From assembly GCF_015163715.1 (NCBI RefSeq), contig NZ_JADDUM010000036.1, forward strand, positions 1-64,000: a stretch of 64,000 nucleotides of DNA, read 5' to 3'. Within the stretch, counting starts at the first letter, position 1. Every line of letters starts with the position of its first letter. Position numbers and translations under genes: made by a program. A model generated the notes under the pieces. The model had not been told where the DNA came from. It saw only the letters and a list, made by a program, of their open reading frames with translations, and ran no database searches. This stretch comes from Pseudomonas cyclaminis (GTDB lineage Bacteria > Pseudomonadota > Gammaproteobacteria > Pseudomonadales > Pseudomonadaceae). Below are positions 1 to 9,765 of this stretch, piece after piece.

Positions 1-72
1 CTTGGCGGCTGGCTTTGCAGCAGCAGTCTTGGTCAACTGGCTTGGCGGCTGGTTTTGCAGCAGCAGTCTTGG
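1..72. repeat. direct repeat inside algP tail
   Basis: Two near-identical 32-base copies (1-32 and 41-72) encode the Lys-Pro-Ala-Ala tail of AlgP. They differ at one base and start 40 bases apart. A spacing of 40 is not a multiple of three, which is what throws the distal repeat out of frame. Such repeats are prone to slippage. Confidence 0.75.
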
Positions 73-502
73 CAGCTGGCTTGGCGATCGCTTTAGCAGG
101 TGCGCGCGCGCCCAGTACCTTCGCTACAGCTTCTTTCACACGACCAACGCCCTGGGCCAGTTTCAGGCTTTCCTGAGCATCTTTCTTGAGTTGGGAAATG
201 TAGGTGCGGGTTTCAGCCTGGCGATCCTTGAGGGCGTCCAGCAGGTCCTCAAGTTCTTTGACAGCGTCTTTGGCTTTGGCTTGTGCCTTGGCCTTGCCGG
301 CAGTAGCGGCACCTTGCAGTTTGGTTCGGGATTTGTGCAGTTTTTCTTGCGCCTTACCGCGTTGTTTTTCCAACTTGGCGAGCAGTTTTTCTGCATCGGC
401 CAACGCTTGGGAACACGCGCTTTCCAGATGTTCGAGCAGGCTGCTCGACAGTTGTTGGAGTAAGTGCAACGGGGTATTAACAGGCTTCTGTTTGGCCGAC
501 AT
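1..502 (-). CDS. algP: AlgP histone H1-like regulator, 3' end outside window, frame shifted in tail
   Basis: AlgP (AlgR3) is a DNA-binding, histone H1-like protein linked to alginate gene control in Pseudomonas. The start at 502 follows a strong GGAGGT site and gives MSAKQKPVNTPLHLLQQL, typical of the family. Residues 1-135 are charged and helical, probably coiled coil, followed by the Ala/Lys/Pro-rich tail. In the tail the frame runs KPAAKPV and then DQDCCCKASRQ. The normal KTAAAKPAAK series continues only in the frame one base over, so a one-base insertion near 32-35 is likely. The gene runs off the window, so the C-terminal outcome cannot be seen. Family assignment is firm; the shift could be natural repeat slippage or a sequencing error. 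Confidence 0.85.
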   Translation of the reverse strand, partial: MSAKQKPVNTPLHLLQQLSSSLLEHLESACSQALADAEKLLAKLEKQRGKAQEKLHKSRTKLQGAATAGKAKAQAKAKDAVKELEDLLDALKDRQAETRTYISQLKKDAQESLKLAQGVGRVKEAVAKVLGARAPAKAIAKPAAKTAAAKPAAKPVDQDCCCKASRQ

Positions 503-694
503 GGTTTACCTCCTGGCTGACGTGGGTGCGGCTCATACTAGCCCTCTGCTCTTACCGCCGCTAGGGCATGTTGACAGTATCGTTTGCCATGCGTTGCACG
601 GTACGAAAATTCTTATCGATATAACGAAAATACGCGACACTTTTTACCCATTCACACTGGCATAATCCGTCGCACTTCAGGCGGGAGAATGCCC

Positions 695-1372
695 ATGTCG
701 CGTTACCTTTTTCTTGTGCTGGGCTTGGCAATTTCCGTGGCCAATGCGAACGAGCAATCACCTTCCAAAATGGCAGACCAAGACCAGCACGACCTTGCCT
801 ACAGCCTTGGCGCCAGCCTCGGTGAACGCCTGCGTCAGGAAGTACCGGAGCTGCAGATCCAGGCCTTGATCGACGGCCTCAAGCAAGCCTATCAAGGCAA
901 GCCGCTGGCGCTGGATAACGCACGCATCGAACAGATTCTTGCCCAACATGAAGCGCAGGCCGAAGCCGACGCTCAAGCCCCCAAAAGCGAAAAGGCCCTT
1001 GCCGCTGAGCAGCAGTTTCTGGCCAAGGAAAAAACCGCGAAAGGGGTGCGCGAGTTGGCCGATGGAATCCTGCTCACAGAACTGGCAGCCGGCAGCGGCA
1101 GCAAGCCCGGAGCGAAGGATCAGGTTCAAGTGAAATACGTGGGGCGCTTGCCCGATGGCACGGTCTTCGATCAGAGCACACAGCCCCAGTGGTTTCGCCT
1201 GGACAGCGTGATCAGCGGCTGGAGCGGCGCTTTGCAACAGATGCCCGTGGGAGCGAAATGGCGCCTGGTGATTCCATCCGCCCAAGCCTATGGCGCCGAC
1301 GGTGCAGGTGAGTTGATCCCGCCTTACACGCCATTGGTATTTGAGATCGAATTGCTCGGCACTCGCCACTGA
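695..1372 (+). CDS. FKBP-type peptidyl-prolyl cis-trans isomerase, exported
   Basis: A 225-residue FkpA/FklB-like prolyl isomerase. Residues 1-18 form a signal peptide (hydrophobic LFLVLGLAISVA with a likely cut after ANA), so it should act in the periplasm as a folding catalyst and chaperone. Residues of about 30-110 form the helical N-terminal dimerisation domain, and about 115-225 form the FKBP fold with VQVKYVGRLPDGTVFDQS and the C-terminal PLVFEIELL. The ATG at 695 is preferred over 689 because GGGAG at 683-687 lies 7 bases upstream. It converges on rsd with a shared terminator between them. Confidence in the family is high; the exact paralogue name is not certain. Confidence 0.9.
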   Translation: MSRYLFLVLGLAISVANANEQSPSKMADQDQHDLAYSLGASLGERLRQEVPELQIQALIDGLKQAYQGKPLALDNARIEQILAQHEAQAEADAQAPKSEKALAAEQQFLAKEKTAKGVRELADGILLTELAAGSGSKPGAKDQVQVKYVGRLPDGTVFDQSTQPQWFRLDSVISGWSGALQQMPVGAKWRLVIPSAQAYGADGAGELIPPYTPLVFEIELLGTRH

Positions 1373-1378
1373 CCCAAT

Positions 1379-1409
1379 AAAAAACGGTGCGCCATGCGCA
1401 CCGTTTTTT
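1379..1409. terminator. bidirectional rho-independent terminator
   Basis: A-rich run, a stem built on CGGTGCGC / GCGCACCG, and a T run. The symmetry serves both the isomerase gene (+) and rsd (-), which converge here. Confidence 0.85.
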
Positions 1410-1424
1410 CCCCACCGCCAGGGC

Positions 1425-1883
1425 TCAAGCCTCAGCGATAGGCTCTTCCTTGTGAGCGTTGTGCAGCACTTCGATCAGGCAATCTTCCAGTTCGAAACGC
1501 TCGTGAAGCAGACCACCAAGCTCCTTGAACTTTTCAGCAACACACTTGCCTTCATCGCACAGATCGTTGAAGGCCAGCAGCTTCTCGGTGATCACATCAA
1601 TACGCGGGTAAATGGTCTCGGCCAACTCCAAGCCACGCTTGTTGTTGAAGGCTTTCGCTTCGCCGGTCAGTTGCTCGTAGATCTCAAAATGGCCTGCTGA
1701 AACGTAGTCCACCAAAGTCCCACAGAACTCTCGCAATGAATTGTGATTTTCTGCCAGAGCCTCAGGCTTGGCGCCAAGCGCATCAAAGGAGCGAACCAGT
1801 TCGTGACGTGCCTTCAACCAGATGTCGATCAGCTTGTGCACCCCACCCCAGCGTTCCTGAGCATTCTGACAACTTTCCAGCAT
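1425..1883 (-). CDS. rsd: Rsd/AlgQ anti-sigma-70 regulator
   Basis: A 152-residue cytoplasmic protein of the Rsd/AlgQ family, which binds region 4 of sigma-70 and modulates use of alternative sigma factors; in P. aeruginosa AlgQ also affects alginate and siderophore genes. The sequence is full length, starts [20 protein letters not shown] and is all-alpha in character. The ATG at 1883 has a purine-rich AAGAGAG site. Its neighbours (algP upstream on the map, dsbB next) match the known Pseudomonas order. It is a single-gene unit ending at the shared terminator. Confidence 0.93.
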   Translation of the reverse strand: MLESCQNAQERWGGVHKLIDIWLKARHELVRSFDALGAKPEALAENHNSLREFCGTLVDYVSAGHFEIYEQLTGEAKAFNNKRGLELAETIYPRIDVITEKLLAFNDLCDEGKCVAEKFKELGGLLHERFELEDCLIEVLHNAHKEEPIAEA

Positions 1884-2096
1884 GATGATCTCTCTTCCCT
1901 ATAGGGGCGCTGCCGCCTGATGCCCACGCAAAACTTCAAGGATCAAGCTGCAGCGGGACAAAGCCGCATCTGACAAACAAACGGTTTTGATAACGCGTGC
2001 GGGCCAGATTATGCCCGCACGACTATGGCTTCAAGGTACGCAGGAGAGAAAGTTCATACAAGTGTTTAATCCCGTCCTACAAACTGCGACCTTCAT

Positions 2097-2618
2097 TCAG
2101 CGCCTTACCGGACGCAAAGGGCGACTCAAAAACAGCCGTGAAAACTGTATGACACCGAGGATCAACATGCCCAGGAAGAACAACAGGCTCCACTCGGGAA
2201 GGCTCAAGTCAAACAGTGTCCAGCTGATTTCCACACAATCGACCGTACCTTCGAACGCCCATTGCAATGCCTGCCACACCGAGAGATTTTCAATGGCGTG
2301 ACCCAGGCTGGGCAAGCACTCGGCGGCCTGATCCGGTGCGACATTTTGCAGCAGCACCTGACGCACGGCGGTGATGGCGCCCAACAACGCACAGGCAATG
2401 CTCGCCAGCCCATACAGATAGTAAGTGGCGCGCCTGGGGTTATGGATGAAGGCGAGCAGGTTGATGAGCGCGAATGCAGCCAGAAAGGCCCGTTGTATCT
2501 GGCACAACACGCACGGGCGCAACGATGCACCGAACTCAAGATAGAAGGACGCGCCCAACGTCAGCGCACCTGCCATGAACGCAAGGAAAAACAAGGAGCG
2601 TGAAGGGGCCAAAGACAT
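2097..2618 (-). CDS. dsbB: disulfide bond formation protein DsbB
   Basis: A 173-residue inner-membrane quinone reductase that reoxidises DsbA. Four hydrophobic segments are visible. The first redox pair is C36-x-x-C39 (PCVLCQIQR) and the second is C101 and C128 on the second periplasmic loop, so all four catalytic cysteines are present. Length is normal for the family. It sits downstream of hemY on the same strand with a 234-base gap, so it probably has its own promoter. Pseudomonas usually has two DsbB paralogues; this is the one in the hem-rsd neighbourhood. Confidence 0.93.
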   Translation of the reverse strand: MSLAPSRSLFFLAFMAGALTLGASFYLEFGASLRPCVLCQIQRAFLAAFALINLLAFIHNPRRATYYLYGLASIACALLGAITAVRQVLLQNVAPDQAAECLPSLGHAIENLSVWQALQWAFEGTVDCVEISWTLFDLSLPEWSLLFFLGMLILGVIQFSRLFLSRPLRPVRR

Positions 2619-2852
2619 GCTTTATCCGCACCGCGAGAGATAGGTGGTTACGGTAGAGGAAAGGCCTGACCGCTTTCAATACGCGCCAGAGCAGACATTT
2701 CTGTAACAGGCTGGGGACATCCCGCAAAAGGATGGAAGACTTCGAACAGCCTGGCGTAGGAGTTTGCAACAAAGCGCTTCAGCCCCCCGCACGTAGGGCT
2801 TGGAGGGCCAGCTATCAGACGCATCTGAGCCAACCCTCGCATCGCTCCTACA

Positions 2853-4094
2853 TCAAGCTCGGGCAGTAGCTGGCAGCGGAGACGCCAGTAGGCGGTTATC
2901 CAACAGGCCCAAACCTTCCTGGAACAGCTGGTTGCTGCGCTCGGTATCACCCAGTTGAGCCAACAACCGCGCCAGCTCGGCACACGCCTCGGGATTGCGC
3001 TGCACCTGCAGGCTGCTTTCCAGATAATCCCGCGCCTTGCCCCACAGGCTGTTTTGCAAGCACAAACGACCCAGCGTCAGCAGCAGGCTGGCATCCCCCG
3101 GATGATCCTTGAGCCACCCCTCGGCAAACTTCAATTGCCGGGCAGGATCACTGCCGCGCAGCAGGCCGTAGAGACGAATCAGGTGGCTGTCGTAACCCCG
3201 TTTGATAGCACTGCGCAACGCCTCCTCCGCCTTGGCATCGGCGCCCAGTTGGCGCAGTTGCTCGGCGTAGGCCAGAACCAACTGCGGCTCCTGGCGCTGG
3301 GCCGAAGTGAGTTGCTGCCAGGCCCGTTCAAGGGACTGCAAACCCGCTTCGCCCTGCTCTTCGCGCTGGGCTGCCAGGCTCAGGTTCTCACCCCAGGCAC
3401 GGCGCTCCAGCTCGGCCAGTTCGCCGGCCGGCAGCACTTTGTCCTTGCGCAGCTCCGGGAGCAGTCGGATTACCGACGACCAGTCGCCTCGCTGCTGGTG
3501 CAGACGCTGCAATTGGCGCAGCACCTGGGCGTTATGGGGATGACGCTCGTGCATGGCCTGCAAAGTGATCAGCGCACCATCAGTGTCACCACGGTCCAAT
3601 TGCAATTGCGCATGGCTCAAAGCGACCGCCAGTTCCGCTTGGGGCTGGCGCTCCAGCGCACGTTCCAGCAACCCGTCGGACTCTTCATAACGCCCCAGCT
3701 CATTCGCCGCCCGGGCAGCGCCGAGGTAGTAAAGCAGCGGTTGGCGCTCAGCTTCGGCGGCACGGTGCAGATGCCGCTCCGCACTGGCCCAGCGGCCTTC
3801 GGCGAGGTCCATCTGGCCCTGCTCGATAGCGATCTGCACGCGGCGACTGCGGTTACGCCGCGACCACGGATTGACCACGCCACCGGAGGTGGTCACCAGG
3901 CTCAGCAACACGCGGATCAGGTAGATGGCGAGGCCGATGGCAAACACGGCCACCACGGTCGCCCATAGGCTCGACTCGTAATGCAGCACGTGAGGGTAGG
4001 TAATCAGCACGTAGCCGGTGTGTTTCGAAATGCCCACAGCGAGTGCCAGGGCGATCGCAATCGCCAGCACCAGGATCACATAGAAACGCTTCAT
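2853..4094 (-). CDS. hemY: HemY, heme-biosynthesis-associated TPR protein
   Basis: A 413-residue protein of the proteobacterial HemY family (not the Bacillus oxidase of that name). Two membrane segments lie at the N-terminus (about 1-20 and 40-65), followed by a cytoplasmic run of tetratricopeptide-like helices rich in Ala, Leu and Gln. E. coli HemY is linked to control of heme flux, but its biochemical role is not settled. The start at 4094 lies 5 bases after the hemX stop, with GGAG inside the hemX end, so it is translated as part of the hemC-D-X-Y operon. Confidence 0.92.
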   Translation of the reverse strand: MKRFYVILVLAIAIALALAVGISKHTGYVLITYPHVLHYESSLWATVVAVFAIGLAIYLIRVLLSLVTTSGGVVNPWSRRNRSRRVQIAIEQGQMDLAEGRWASAERHLHRAAEAERQPLLYYLGAARAANELGRYEESDGLLERALERQPQAELAVALSHAQLQLDRGDTDGALITLQAMHERHPHNAQVLRQLQRLHQQRGDWSSVIRLLPELRKDKVLPAGELAELERRAWGENLSLAAQREEQGEAGLQSLERAWQQLTSAQRQEPQLVLAYAEQLRQLGADAKAEEALRSAIKRGYDSHLIRLYGLLRGSDPARQLKFAEGWLKDHPGDASLLLTLGRLCLQNSLWGKARDYLESSLQVQRNPEACAELARLLAQLGDTERSNQLFQEGLGLLDNRLLASPLPATARA

Positions 4095-4099
4095 CGGGT

Positions 4100-5227
4100 C
4101 TACTCCTGCTTCGCCGACGAGGCCGCCGGGGTGCCAGCCGCCGCCTTGGCTTCATCAGCAGACAGATGACGACGTTCGAGGTACGCCTGCACTGCGGCCA
4201 GGCTCGCCGCCAAATCCGGTGTCACCACCGACACGGCTTTGGGCTCAAGCTCGGCGATACGCGCCAGCATCGCTTTGCTTTGCGGGTTGTCCTGGTTGAA
4301 GTTGTCCTGCAACACGCTGCGCGCCTCGCCCAGCGAACGGCTGTACACCGCCGACTCGCCATTGAGCGCCGCCCATTGGGCTTGCTCCAGGGCCAGGCTG
4401 AGGGCCAGGCGCACTTGGTTCAAGCCCTGGCCGGCAAGCAGCGGGCGGATGTTGTCGTCGGGGTTGAAGTCGATGCGGAAGTAGCGGGAAATCTGTTCCC
4501 ACCACTGGCTCCAGCGGTTATCCGTATCCGTGCTTGGACGCCCCTGGGAGGCGGGCTCGGTGAGCTGATATTCGGGGGCAATGGCCGCCAACTGAACAAC
4601 CTGGTCACGCAAGGCTGCCAATTGCAGGTACAACCCGGTACGGTCCGGCTGCTCGGTACTGCGCAACGCGGCCAGGCTCTTGGCCAGTTGTTCACGAGCA
4701 GCGTAGGAACCTGGATCGCTCTGCTCGCGAAGAATCTCGTCGGCACCCTGGACCAGCGCCTGGGCACTGTTGATATCCTGCAGGGCGGACAACCGCAGGC
4801 TCGCCAGACGGATCAAGTGCTCGGCCTCGGCGAGGCGCCAGTCCTTGCGGCTGGCCCCCAGCACGGTTTCCAGGCGCTGGTTCAGGCGCTGCTGATCACC
4901 TTGCAGTTGGGCGACCAGACGGCGGCGCTCTTCCAGTTCGTCCGCACCCGGCAACTGGGCAAGGCGTGCAGCCAGTTGCTGCTGGCTTTGCTTGAGGGAC
5001 TGGGATTGGTCGTCCAGGGTCTGCACCTGACCCGACTGCTGCTGGCTGCTGGCTTGCAGGGCGCGGACCTGCCAGATCCCCCAGCCGCCGGCGGCAACAC
5101 CCGCGGCGCCAAGTAGCAGGGCGACAACTGCCAGGCCATTGCCACGGCGCGGCGTGGTGACCGGTGACTCAACCGGCGCATCGAGTGCGGGTTGGGTTTC
5201 ATCTTTAGGCAAGGCTGTTTCGCTCAC
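4100..5227 (-). CDS. hemX: HemX, membrane-anchored heme operon protein
   Basis: A 375-residue HemX-family protein, often labelled uroporphyrin-III C-methyltransferase although enzymatic proof is thin. A short acidic N-terminus is followed by one membrane span at about residues 33-55 (LAVVALLLGAAGVAAGGWG) and then a long Gln/Leu-rich coiled-coil region at about 60-150. The start codon is GTG at 5227, preceded by AAGGA at good spacing; there is no better ATG. It lies 18 bases after hemD in the same operon. The C-terminus is Ala-rich. Confidence 0.9.
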   Translation of the reverse strand: MSETALPKDETQPALDAPVESPVTTPRRGNGLAVVALLLGAAGVAAGGWGIWQVRALQASSQQQSGQVQTLDDQSQSLKQSQQQLAARLAQLPGADELEERRRLVAQLQGDQQRLNQRLETVLGASRKDWRLAEAEHLIRLASLRLSALQDINSAQALVQGADEILREQSDPGSYAAREQLAKSLAALRSTEQPDRTGLYLQLAALRDQVVQLAAIAPEYQLTEPASQGRPSTDTDNRWSQWWEQISRYFRIDFNPDDNIRPLLAGQGLNQVRLALSLALEQAQWAALNGESAVYSRSLGEARSVLQDNFNQDNPQSKAMLARIAELEPKAVSVVTPDLAASLAAVQAYLERRHLSADEAKAAAGTPAASSAKQE

Positions 5228-5245
5228 GTATCCGTCCTTTGCGTA

Positions 5246-6007
5246 TCAGAGAGTGGGAACGGAATGACTCCGTAACGCCACTAACAAAGCCGCGGCACTC
5301 GCGCCGCGACAATCCACAACTTTTTCTGCGCCGGCAGCCCGCGCCATCTCGGCGACGCGTGGGCTGGGCACGAACAACGGCAGCTGTGCCACCTGTGGCC
5401 AATCGGAGCCGGCCAAGGCTTGCAGGTGCAAAAAACCCTGCCCACTGCTGACCACCAGCCCGTTCAAGCGTTCCAACTGGATACGTTGCACCAGCACACC
5501 GGCGTCATAGTCTGGAAGAAAACGGCGGTACAACTCCAGATAGTCGACACTAGCACCTTGCTCGCGCAAACGCTCCGCCAGCAGCTCCCGACCACCCTCG
5601 CCCCGCAGGATCAACACCCGCGGACCGGGGCGTGCTGCAGCCTCGCGCAACGCCGGCAGCTGAAGCAAGGCCTCGCTGTCGTCGCCGGTTTGGGGATAGT
5701 GAACGTTCAGGCCATGATCGGCCAGTACCTGCGCAGTTGCCGCGCCGACGCTGAACCAGGGCATTCGCGGCGGGGGACGAAAAGCCAACTGCTGCACGGC
5801 AAGGCGTGCAGCGGGTTTGCTCACCACGATCACCGCGCAATAGCGCTCCAGGTCGCTCCATACAGCCAGCTGCTCGGGCGTGACGGGTAAAGGCTCAGTG
5901 TCGAGCAAGGGCAAGCTGCTGCTGAAAATGCCGGCTTCAGACAACGACACCGCCAGGGCTGTCGACTCCTCGGCAGGCCGCGTCAGCAGCACTCGCCATC
6001 CGCTCAC
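5246..6007 (-). CDS. hemD: uroporphyrinogen-III synthase
   Basis: A 253-residue HemD, which closes and inverts ring D of hydroxymethylbilane to give uroporphyrinogen III. The start [11 protein letters not shown] matches the family N-terminus, and the C-terminal half carries the conserved stretch around [17 protein letters not shown]. The start is GTG at 6007, overlapping the hemC stop by four bases (GTGA), so the two genes are translationally coupled. Sequence conservation is low in this family, but the position after hemC and the length make the call secure. Confidence 0.93.
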   Translation of the reverse strand: MSGWRVLLTRPAEESTALAVSLSEAGIFSSSLPLLDTEPLPVTPEQLAVWSDLERYCAVIVVSKPAARLAVQQLAFRPPPRMPWFSVGAATAQVLADHGLNVHYPQTGDDSEALLQLPALREAAARPGPRVLILRGEGGRELLAERLREQGASVDYLELYRRFLPDYDAGVLVQRIQLERLNGLVVSSGQGFLHLQALAGSDWPQVAQLPLFVPSPRVAEMARAAGAEKVVDCRGASAAALLVALRSHSVPTL

Positions 6008-6945
6008 TGCGGGCCGGCCTCACCGTAGACTTTTTGCAGGATGGCACCGGCGCCTTTATCCAGCAGCTCTTCAGCGACCTGGATCCCCAGGGCCGTGGCA
6101 TCACGCTGCGGCCCGCGCACCTCAGCCGTCAGCAAGGTGCCGCCGTCGGGGTCGCCGACCAGGCCACGCAGCCACAGGTTTTCACCTTCGAGCACGGCGT
6201 AGCAGGCGATGGGCACCTGGCAGCCGCCGTTGAGGTGCTTGTTCAGGGCACGCTCGGCCGTGACGCGCACTTCGGTATCGTGGTGATCGAGAGGCTTGAG
6301 CAGTGCGTGGATTTCACTGTCAGCGGTGCGGCATTCGATGCCCACGGCGCCCTGCCCGCCAGCAGGCAAGCTGTCTTCGACGCTGATGGCCGAGGTGATA
6401 CGGTCTTCGAAGCCCAGGCGGATCAGACCGGCAGCGGCGAGGATAATCGCGTCATATTCGCCGGCGTCCAGCTTGGCCAGGCGGGTGTTGACGTTGCCGC
6501 GCAAAAAGCGAATCTGCAGGTCTGGACGACGGGTCAGCAACTGGGCCTGGCGACGCAAGCTGGAAGTGCCGACGATGCTGCCCAGCGGCAGCTCATCCAG
6601 GGACGCATAGGTGTTGGAAACGAAGGCATCACGCGGGTCTTCACGCTCGCAGATGCAAAAAAGGCCCAGGCCTGCGGGGAAGTCCATGGGCACGTCTTTC
6701 ATCGAGTGCACAGCGATGTCGGCTTCGTTTTCCAGCAGCGCGGTTTCCAGTTCCTTGACGAACAGGCCCTTGCCGCCGATCTTCGACAGCGGCGAGTCGA
6801 GCAGCTTGTCGCCGCGACTGACCATGGGCACCAGGGACACCGTGAGGCCAGGATGGGCCTGCTCAAGGCGTGCTTTGACGTATTCGGCCTGCCATAAGGC
6901 CAGGGCACTTTTACGGGTGGCGATGCGGATTTCGCGAGAGGACAT
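6004..6945 (-). CDS. hemC: hydroxymethylbilane synthase (porphobilinogen deaminase)
   Basis: A 313-residue HemC that joins four porphobilinogen units into hydroxymethylbilane in tetrapyrrole synthesis. Visible signatures are the N-terminal [29 protein letters not shown] and the dipyrromethane cofactor cysteine C242 in NGGCQVPIA. The ATG at 6945 is the conserved start. It is the first gene of the hemC-D-X-Y operon. algR lies 138 bases upstream on the same strand, an arrangement that is old and stable in Pseudomonas. Confidence 0.97.
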   Translation of the reverse strand: MSSREIRIATRKSALALWQAEYVKARLEQAHPGLTVSLVPMVSRGDKLLDSPLSKIGGKGLFVKELETALLENEADIAVHSMKDVPMDFPAGLGLFCICEREDPRDAFVSNTYASLDELPLGSIVGTSSLRRQAQLLTRRPDLQIRFLRGNVNTRLAKLDAGEYDAIILAAAGLIRLGFEDRITSAISVEDSLPAGGQGAVGIECRTADSEIHALLKPLDHHDTEVRVTAERALNKHLNGGCQVPIACYAVLEGENLWLRGLVGDPDGGTLLTAEVRGPQRDATALGIQVAEELLDKGAGAILQKVYGEAGPQ

Positions 6946-7083
6946 GGATCAATCCGTACTGGGTAGATACGGCAGATAATAACAGCTCAGGCAAATGCGC
7001 TTTGATTTGAATCAGCAAGTGCGGGGCCTCCCTGGCCACGTCGCACCGGGATAAGGAATGCAGGCCGCGCTACAGCCCTCGGG

Positions 7084-7830
7084 CTAAAGCTGCTGCATCA
7101 TTTTGCGCACGCCGGCGACATGGCGTCGGCTGACGATCAACGCATCGCCGTTAAACCCTTTGAGGAACAATTGGAAGTGCCCCAGTGGCGTGCGTTGCAA
7201 GCGCTCGATTCGCTCGCGGGCCACCAGCGCGTTTCGGTGGATACGCACGAAGCGATCGCCGAACTCATCCTCAAGCGCCTTGAGCGGCTCATCAAGCAAC
7301 ACTTCGCCGGCCTCATGTCGCAGGGTCACGTACTTGTGATCGGCAATGAAGTAAACCACCTGGCCCAGCGGGATCAGCTCAATGCCTTTGCGTGTGCGTG
7401 CGCTGATGTGGCTGCGCGGCCCGTTGCCACTTTGGGCGGCAGGCTGGGTCAAGGCGGCCAGTTGAGCGCGGTTGGGGCGCTCGGCTTTCTTCAGGGCCTT
7501 GAGCAAGGCGTCGGCAGTCACTGGCTTGATCACAAAGCTGACGCCACTGGCTTCCAGTGTCTGTTCGGCAAACTCTTCCTGCGCGGCGCACAACACCACG
7601 GCAGGCGGCGATTCTCGCTCGCTCAGCCGGGCGGCAACTTGCAGGCCATCGAGGCCCGGCATGCGGATATCGAGCAACACCAGGTCCGGCTTGAGGCTGT
7701 CGATCAGCGTCAACGCCTCCTCCCCGTTGGTGGCACTCGGCTCAAGGACTGTATAACCCTCAAGCTCACTGACCAAGCGGGTCAGTCGCTCGCGGGCTTG
7801 GGGTTCGTCATCAACGATCAGGACATTCAT
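7084..7830 (-). CDS. algR: AlgR LytTR-family response regulator
   Basis: A 248-residue response regulator controlling alginate, twitching motility and virulence genes in P. aeruginosa. The receiver domain (1-120) has the acidic pair D7-D8 and phosphoacceptor D54 in LLDIRMPG; the LytTR DNA-binding domain covers about 145-248. The start at 7830 (MNVLIVDDEP) is chosen over an in-frame extension to 7863 because it matches the family N-terminus exactly. The cognate kinase gene algZ/fimS, expected directly upstream as in P. aeruginosa, is not there: the next gene is the divergent argH. Confidence 0.95.
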   Translation of the reverse strand: MNVLIVDDEPQARERLTRLVSELEGYTVLEPSATNGEEALTLIDSLKPDLVLLDIRMPGLDGLQVAARLSERESPPAVVLCAAQEEFAEQTLEASGVSFVIKPVTADALLKALKKAERPNRAQLAALTQPAAQSGNGPRSHISARTRKGIELIPLGQVVYFIADHKYVTLRHEAGEVLLDEPLKALEDEFGDRFVRIHRNALVARERIERLQRTPLGHFQLFLKGFNGDALIVSRRHVAGVRKMMQQL

Positions 7831-8333
7831 ATAGCGCTGGATTCCTGCGTGAGTCTCGCACAAGGATAGCGTAGACAGGTGCGGTGACTTGCGTCACAGC
7901 GATCCACGCTAAGACTAGCGCGAGCGGCAAAAAGTGCCCCGACAGCGGCACCCATATTTACCCGGACCTGTTCAATAGCGCCCAAAACCTGCTGCCATCG
8001 GGCATCGTCGTAGGGTTTGCTGATACACAATCCGAATACCCCCCTTTTAAATGGATAGTCAGGCTCTGACCGCAATACCCGACTTTGGTGCATTCACACA
8101 CTATCAGTCCAACTGTAGACGCTCACTGGAACGATATTGCTCAATCGTCAAATATCGTTTCAATAAACACCTGCCTCCAGTCTCTTCCCGGACGCGGTCG
8201 GCGGCAAGGCACTTAGCCATCCTTTGCACAAATAAAAATGCCGACGACCCGCAGCACCGCCTCCACGGGCAACCCTGTTATTATCGCCGGCAGACTTCCA
8301 TGCCTCTTTATTAAGCAGACCACGAGCGAATCC
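7831..8333. other. intergenic region between algR and argH, no gene seen
   Basis: About 500 bases between divergent algR and argH. No convincing coding signal is present; the one open frame on the minus strand (7827-8093) has no sensor-kinase motif and looks like chance. It should hold both promoters. No remnant of AlgZ transmembrane helices or of its LytS-type kinase domain can be recognised. Confidence 0.6.
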
Positions 8334-9728
8334 ATGAGCACCGACAAGACCAACCAGTCCTGGGGCGGCCGCTTCAGTGAACCCGTCGACGCCTTCGTCG
8401 CCCGTTTCACCGCCTCCGTCACCTTCGACCAGCGCCTGTATCGCCACGACATCATGGGCTCCATCGCCCACGCGACGATGCTGGCCAAAGTCGGCGTGCT
8501 GACCGACGTCGAACGCGACAGCATCATCGACGGCCTGACCACCATCCGCGGTGAGATCGAGGCCGGTACGTTCGACTGGCGCGTCGACCTGGAAGACGTG
8601 CACATGAATATCGAGGCCCGTCTCACCGACCGTATCGGTGTGACCGGCAAGAAGCTGCACACCGGTCGTAGCCGTAACGACCAGGTGGCCACGGATATCC
8701 GCCTGTGGCTGCGCGACGAAATCGACCTGATCCTGTCCGAAATCACTCGCCTGCAAAAAGGTCTGCTGGAGCAGGCCGAGCGCGAGTCGGACACCATCAT
8801 GCCCGGCTTCACTCACCTGCAAACCGCCCAGCCTGTGACGTTCGGCCACCACCTGCTGGCCTGGTTCGAAATGCTCAGCCGCGACTACGAGCGCTTGGTG
8901 GACTGCCGCAAGCGCGCCAACCGCATGCCGTTGGGCAGCGCCGCGCTGGCCGGCACCACTTACCCGATCGACCGCGAGTACACCGCGCAATTGCTGGGCT
9001 TCGACGCCGTAGGCGGCAACTCCCTGGATGGCGTGTCGGACCGTGACTTCGCCATCGAATTCTGCGCCGCCGCCAGCATCGCGATGATGCACCTGTCGCG
9101 CTTCTCCGAAGAGCTGGTGCTGTGGACCAGCGCGCAATTCCAGTTCATCGATCTGCCGGACCGTTTCTGCACCGGCAGCTCGATCATGCCGCAAAAGAAA
9201 AACCCCGACGTGCCAGAGCTGGTACGTGGCAAGAGCGGCCGTGTATTCGGTGCGCTGATGGGCTTGTTGACCCTGATGAAAGGCCAGCCGCTGGCCTATA
9301 ACAAGGACAATCAGGAAGACAAGGAACCGCTGTTCGACGCCGCCGACACCCTGCGCGACTCGCTGCGCGCCTTTGCCGATATGATCCCGGCGATCAAGCC
9401 CAAGCACGCGATCATGCGTGAAGCGGCCTTGCGTGGGTTCTCCACCGCGACTGACCTGGCGGACTACCTGGTGCGCCGTGGCCTGCCGTTCCGTGACTGC
9501 CACGAAATCGTCGGCCATGCCGTGAAATACGGCGTGGACACCGGCAAGGACCTGGCGGAAATGAGTCTGGAAGAACTGCGCACATTCAGCGACCAGATCG
9601 AGCAGGACGTGTTTGCCGTGCTGACCCTGGAAGGCTCGGTGAATGCCCGTAACCACGTCGGCGGCACTGCGCCAGCGCAGGTGAAGGCAGCTGTCGTACG
9701 CGGCCAGGCCTTACTGGCTAGCCGCTAA
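8334..9728 (+). CDS. argH: argininosuccinate lyase
   Basis: A 464-residue fumarase/aspartase-superfamily enzyme that splits argininosuccinate into arginine and fumarate, the last step of arginine synthesis. It starts [17 protein letters not shown] and carries the family signature [11 protein letters not shown] as well as [12 protein letters not shown] and [10 protein letters not shown]. The ATG at 8334 is chosen because it aligns with the family start; the in-frame upstream extension from 8238 has no family similarity. It ends just before a REP hairpin. Confidence 0.97.
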   Translation: MSTDKTNQSWGGRFSEPVDAFVARFTASVTFDQRLYRHDIMGSIAHATMLAKVGVLTDVERDSIIDGLTTIRGEIEAGTFDWRVDLEDVHMNIEARLTDRIGVTGKKLHTGRSRNDQVATDIRLWLRDEIDLILSEITRLQKGLLEQAERESDTIMPGFTHLQTAQPVTFGHHLLAWFEMLSRDYERLVDCRKRANRMPLGSAALAGTTYPIDREYTAQLLGFDAVGGNSLDGVSDRDFAIEFCAAASIAMMHLSRFSEELVLWTSAQFQFIDLPDRFCTGSSIMPQKKNPDVPELVRGKSGRVFGALMGLLTLMKGQPLAYNKDNQEDKEPLFDAADTLRDSLRAFADMIPAIKPKHAIMREAALRGFSTATDLADYLVRRGLPFRDCHEIVGHAVKYGVDTGKDLAEMSLEELRTFSDQIEQDVFAVLTLEGSVNARNHVGGTAPAQVKAAVVRGQALLASR

Positions 9729-9732
9729 AAAA

Positions 9733-9760
9733 TGTGGGAGGAGGCTTGCCCCCTCCCACA
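9733..9760. repeat. REP-like GC-rich hairpin
   Basis: Perfect 9-base stem TGTGGGAGG / CCTCCCACA with a short loop, between the convergent argH and glutathione transferase genes. It is related in sequence to the hairpins at 20114 and 23694, a pattern known as REP elements in fluorescent pseudomonads. It may also act as a terminator. Confidence 0.75.
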
Positions 9761-9765
9761 CTTGA

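Noticed and set aside
2955-5116. Long plus-strand open frames opposite hemY and hemX
   Set aside because: Antisense shadows of GC-rich genes; biased composition, no domain.
7827-8093. Open frame that might be a remnant of algZ
   Set aside because: No transmembrane pattern and no histidine kinase motif; likely chance.
8160-9656. 498-codon open frame opposite argH
   Set aside because: Antisense shadow of argH; no ribosome site or domain.
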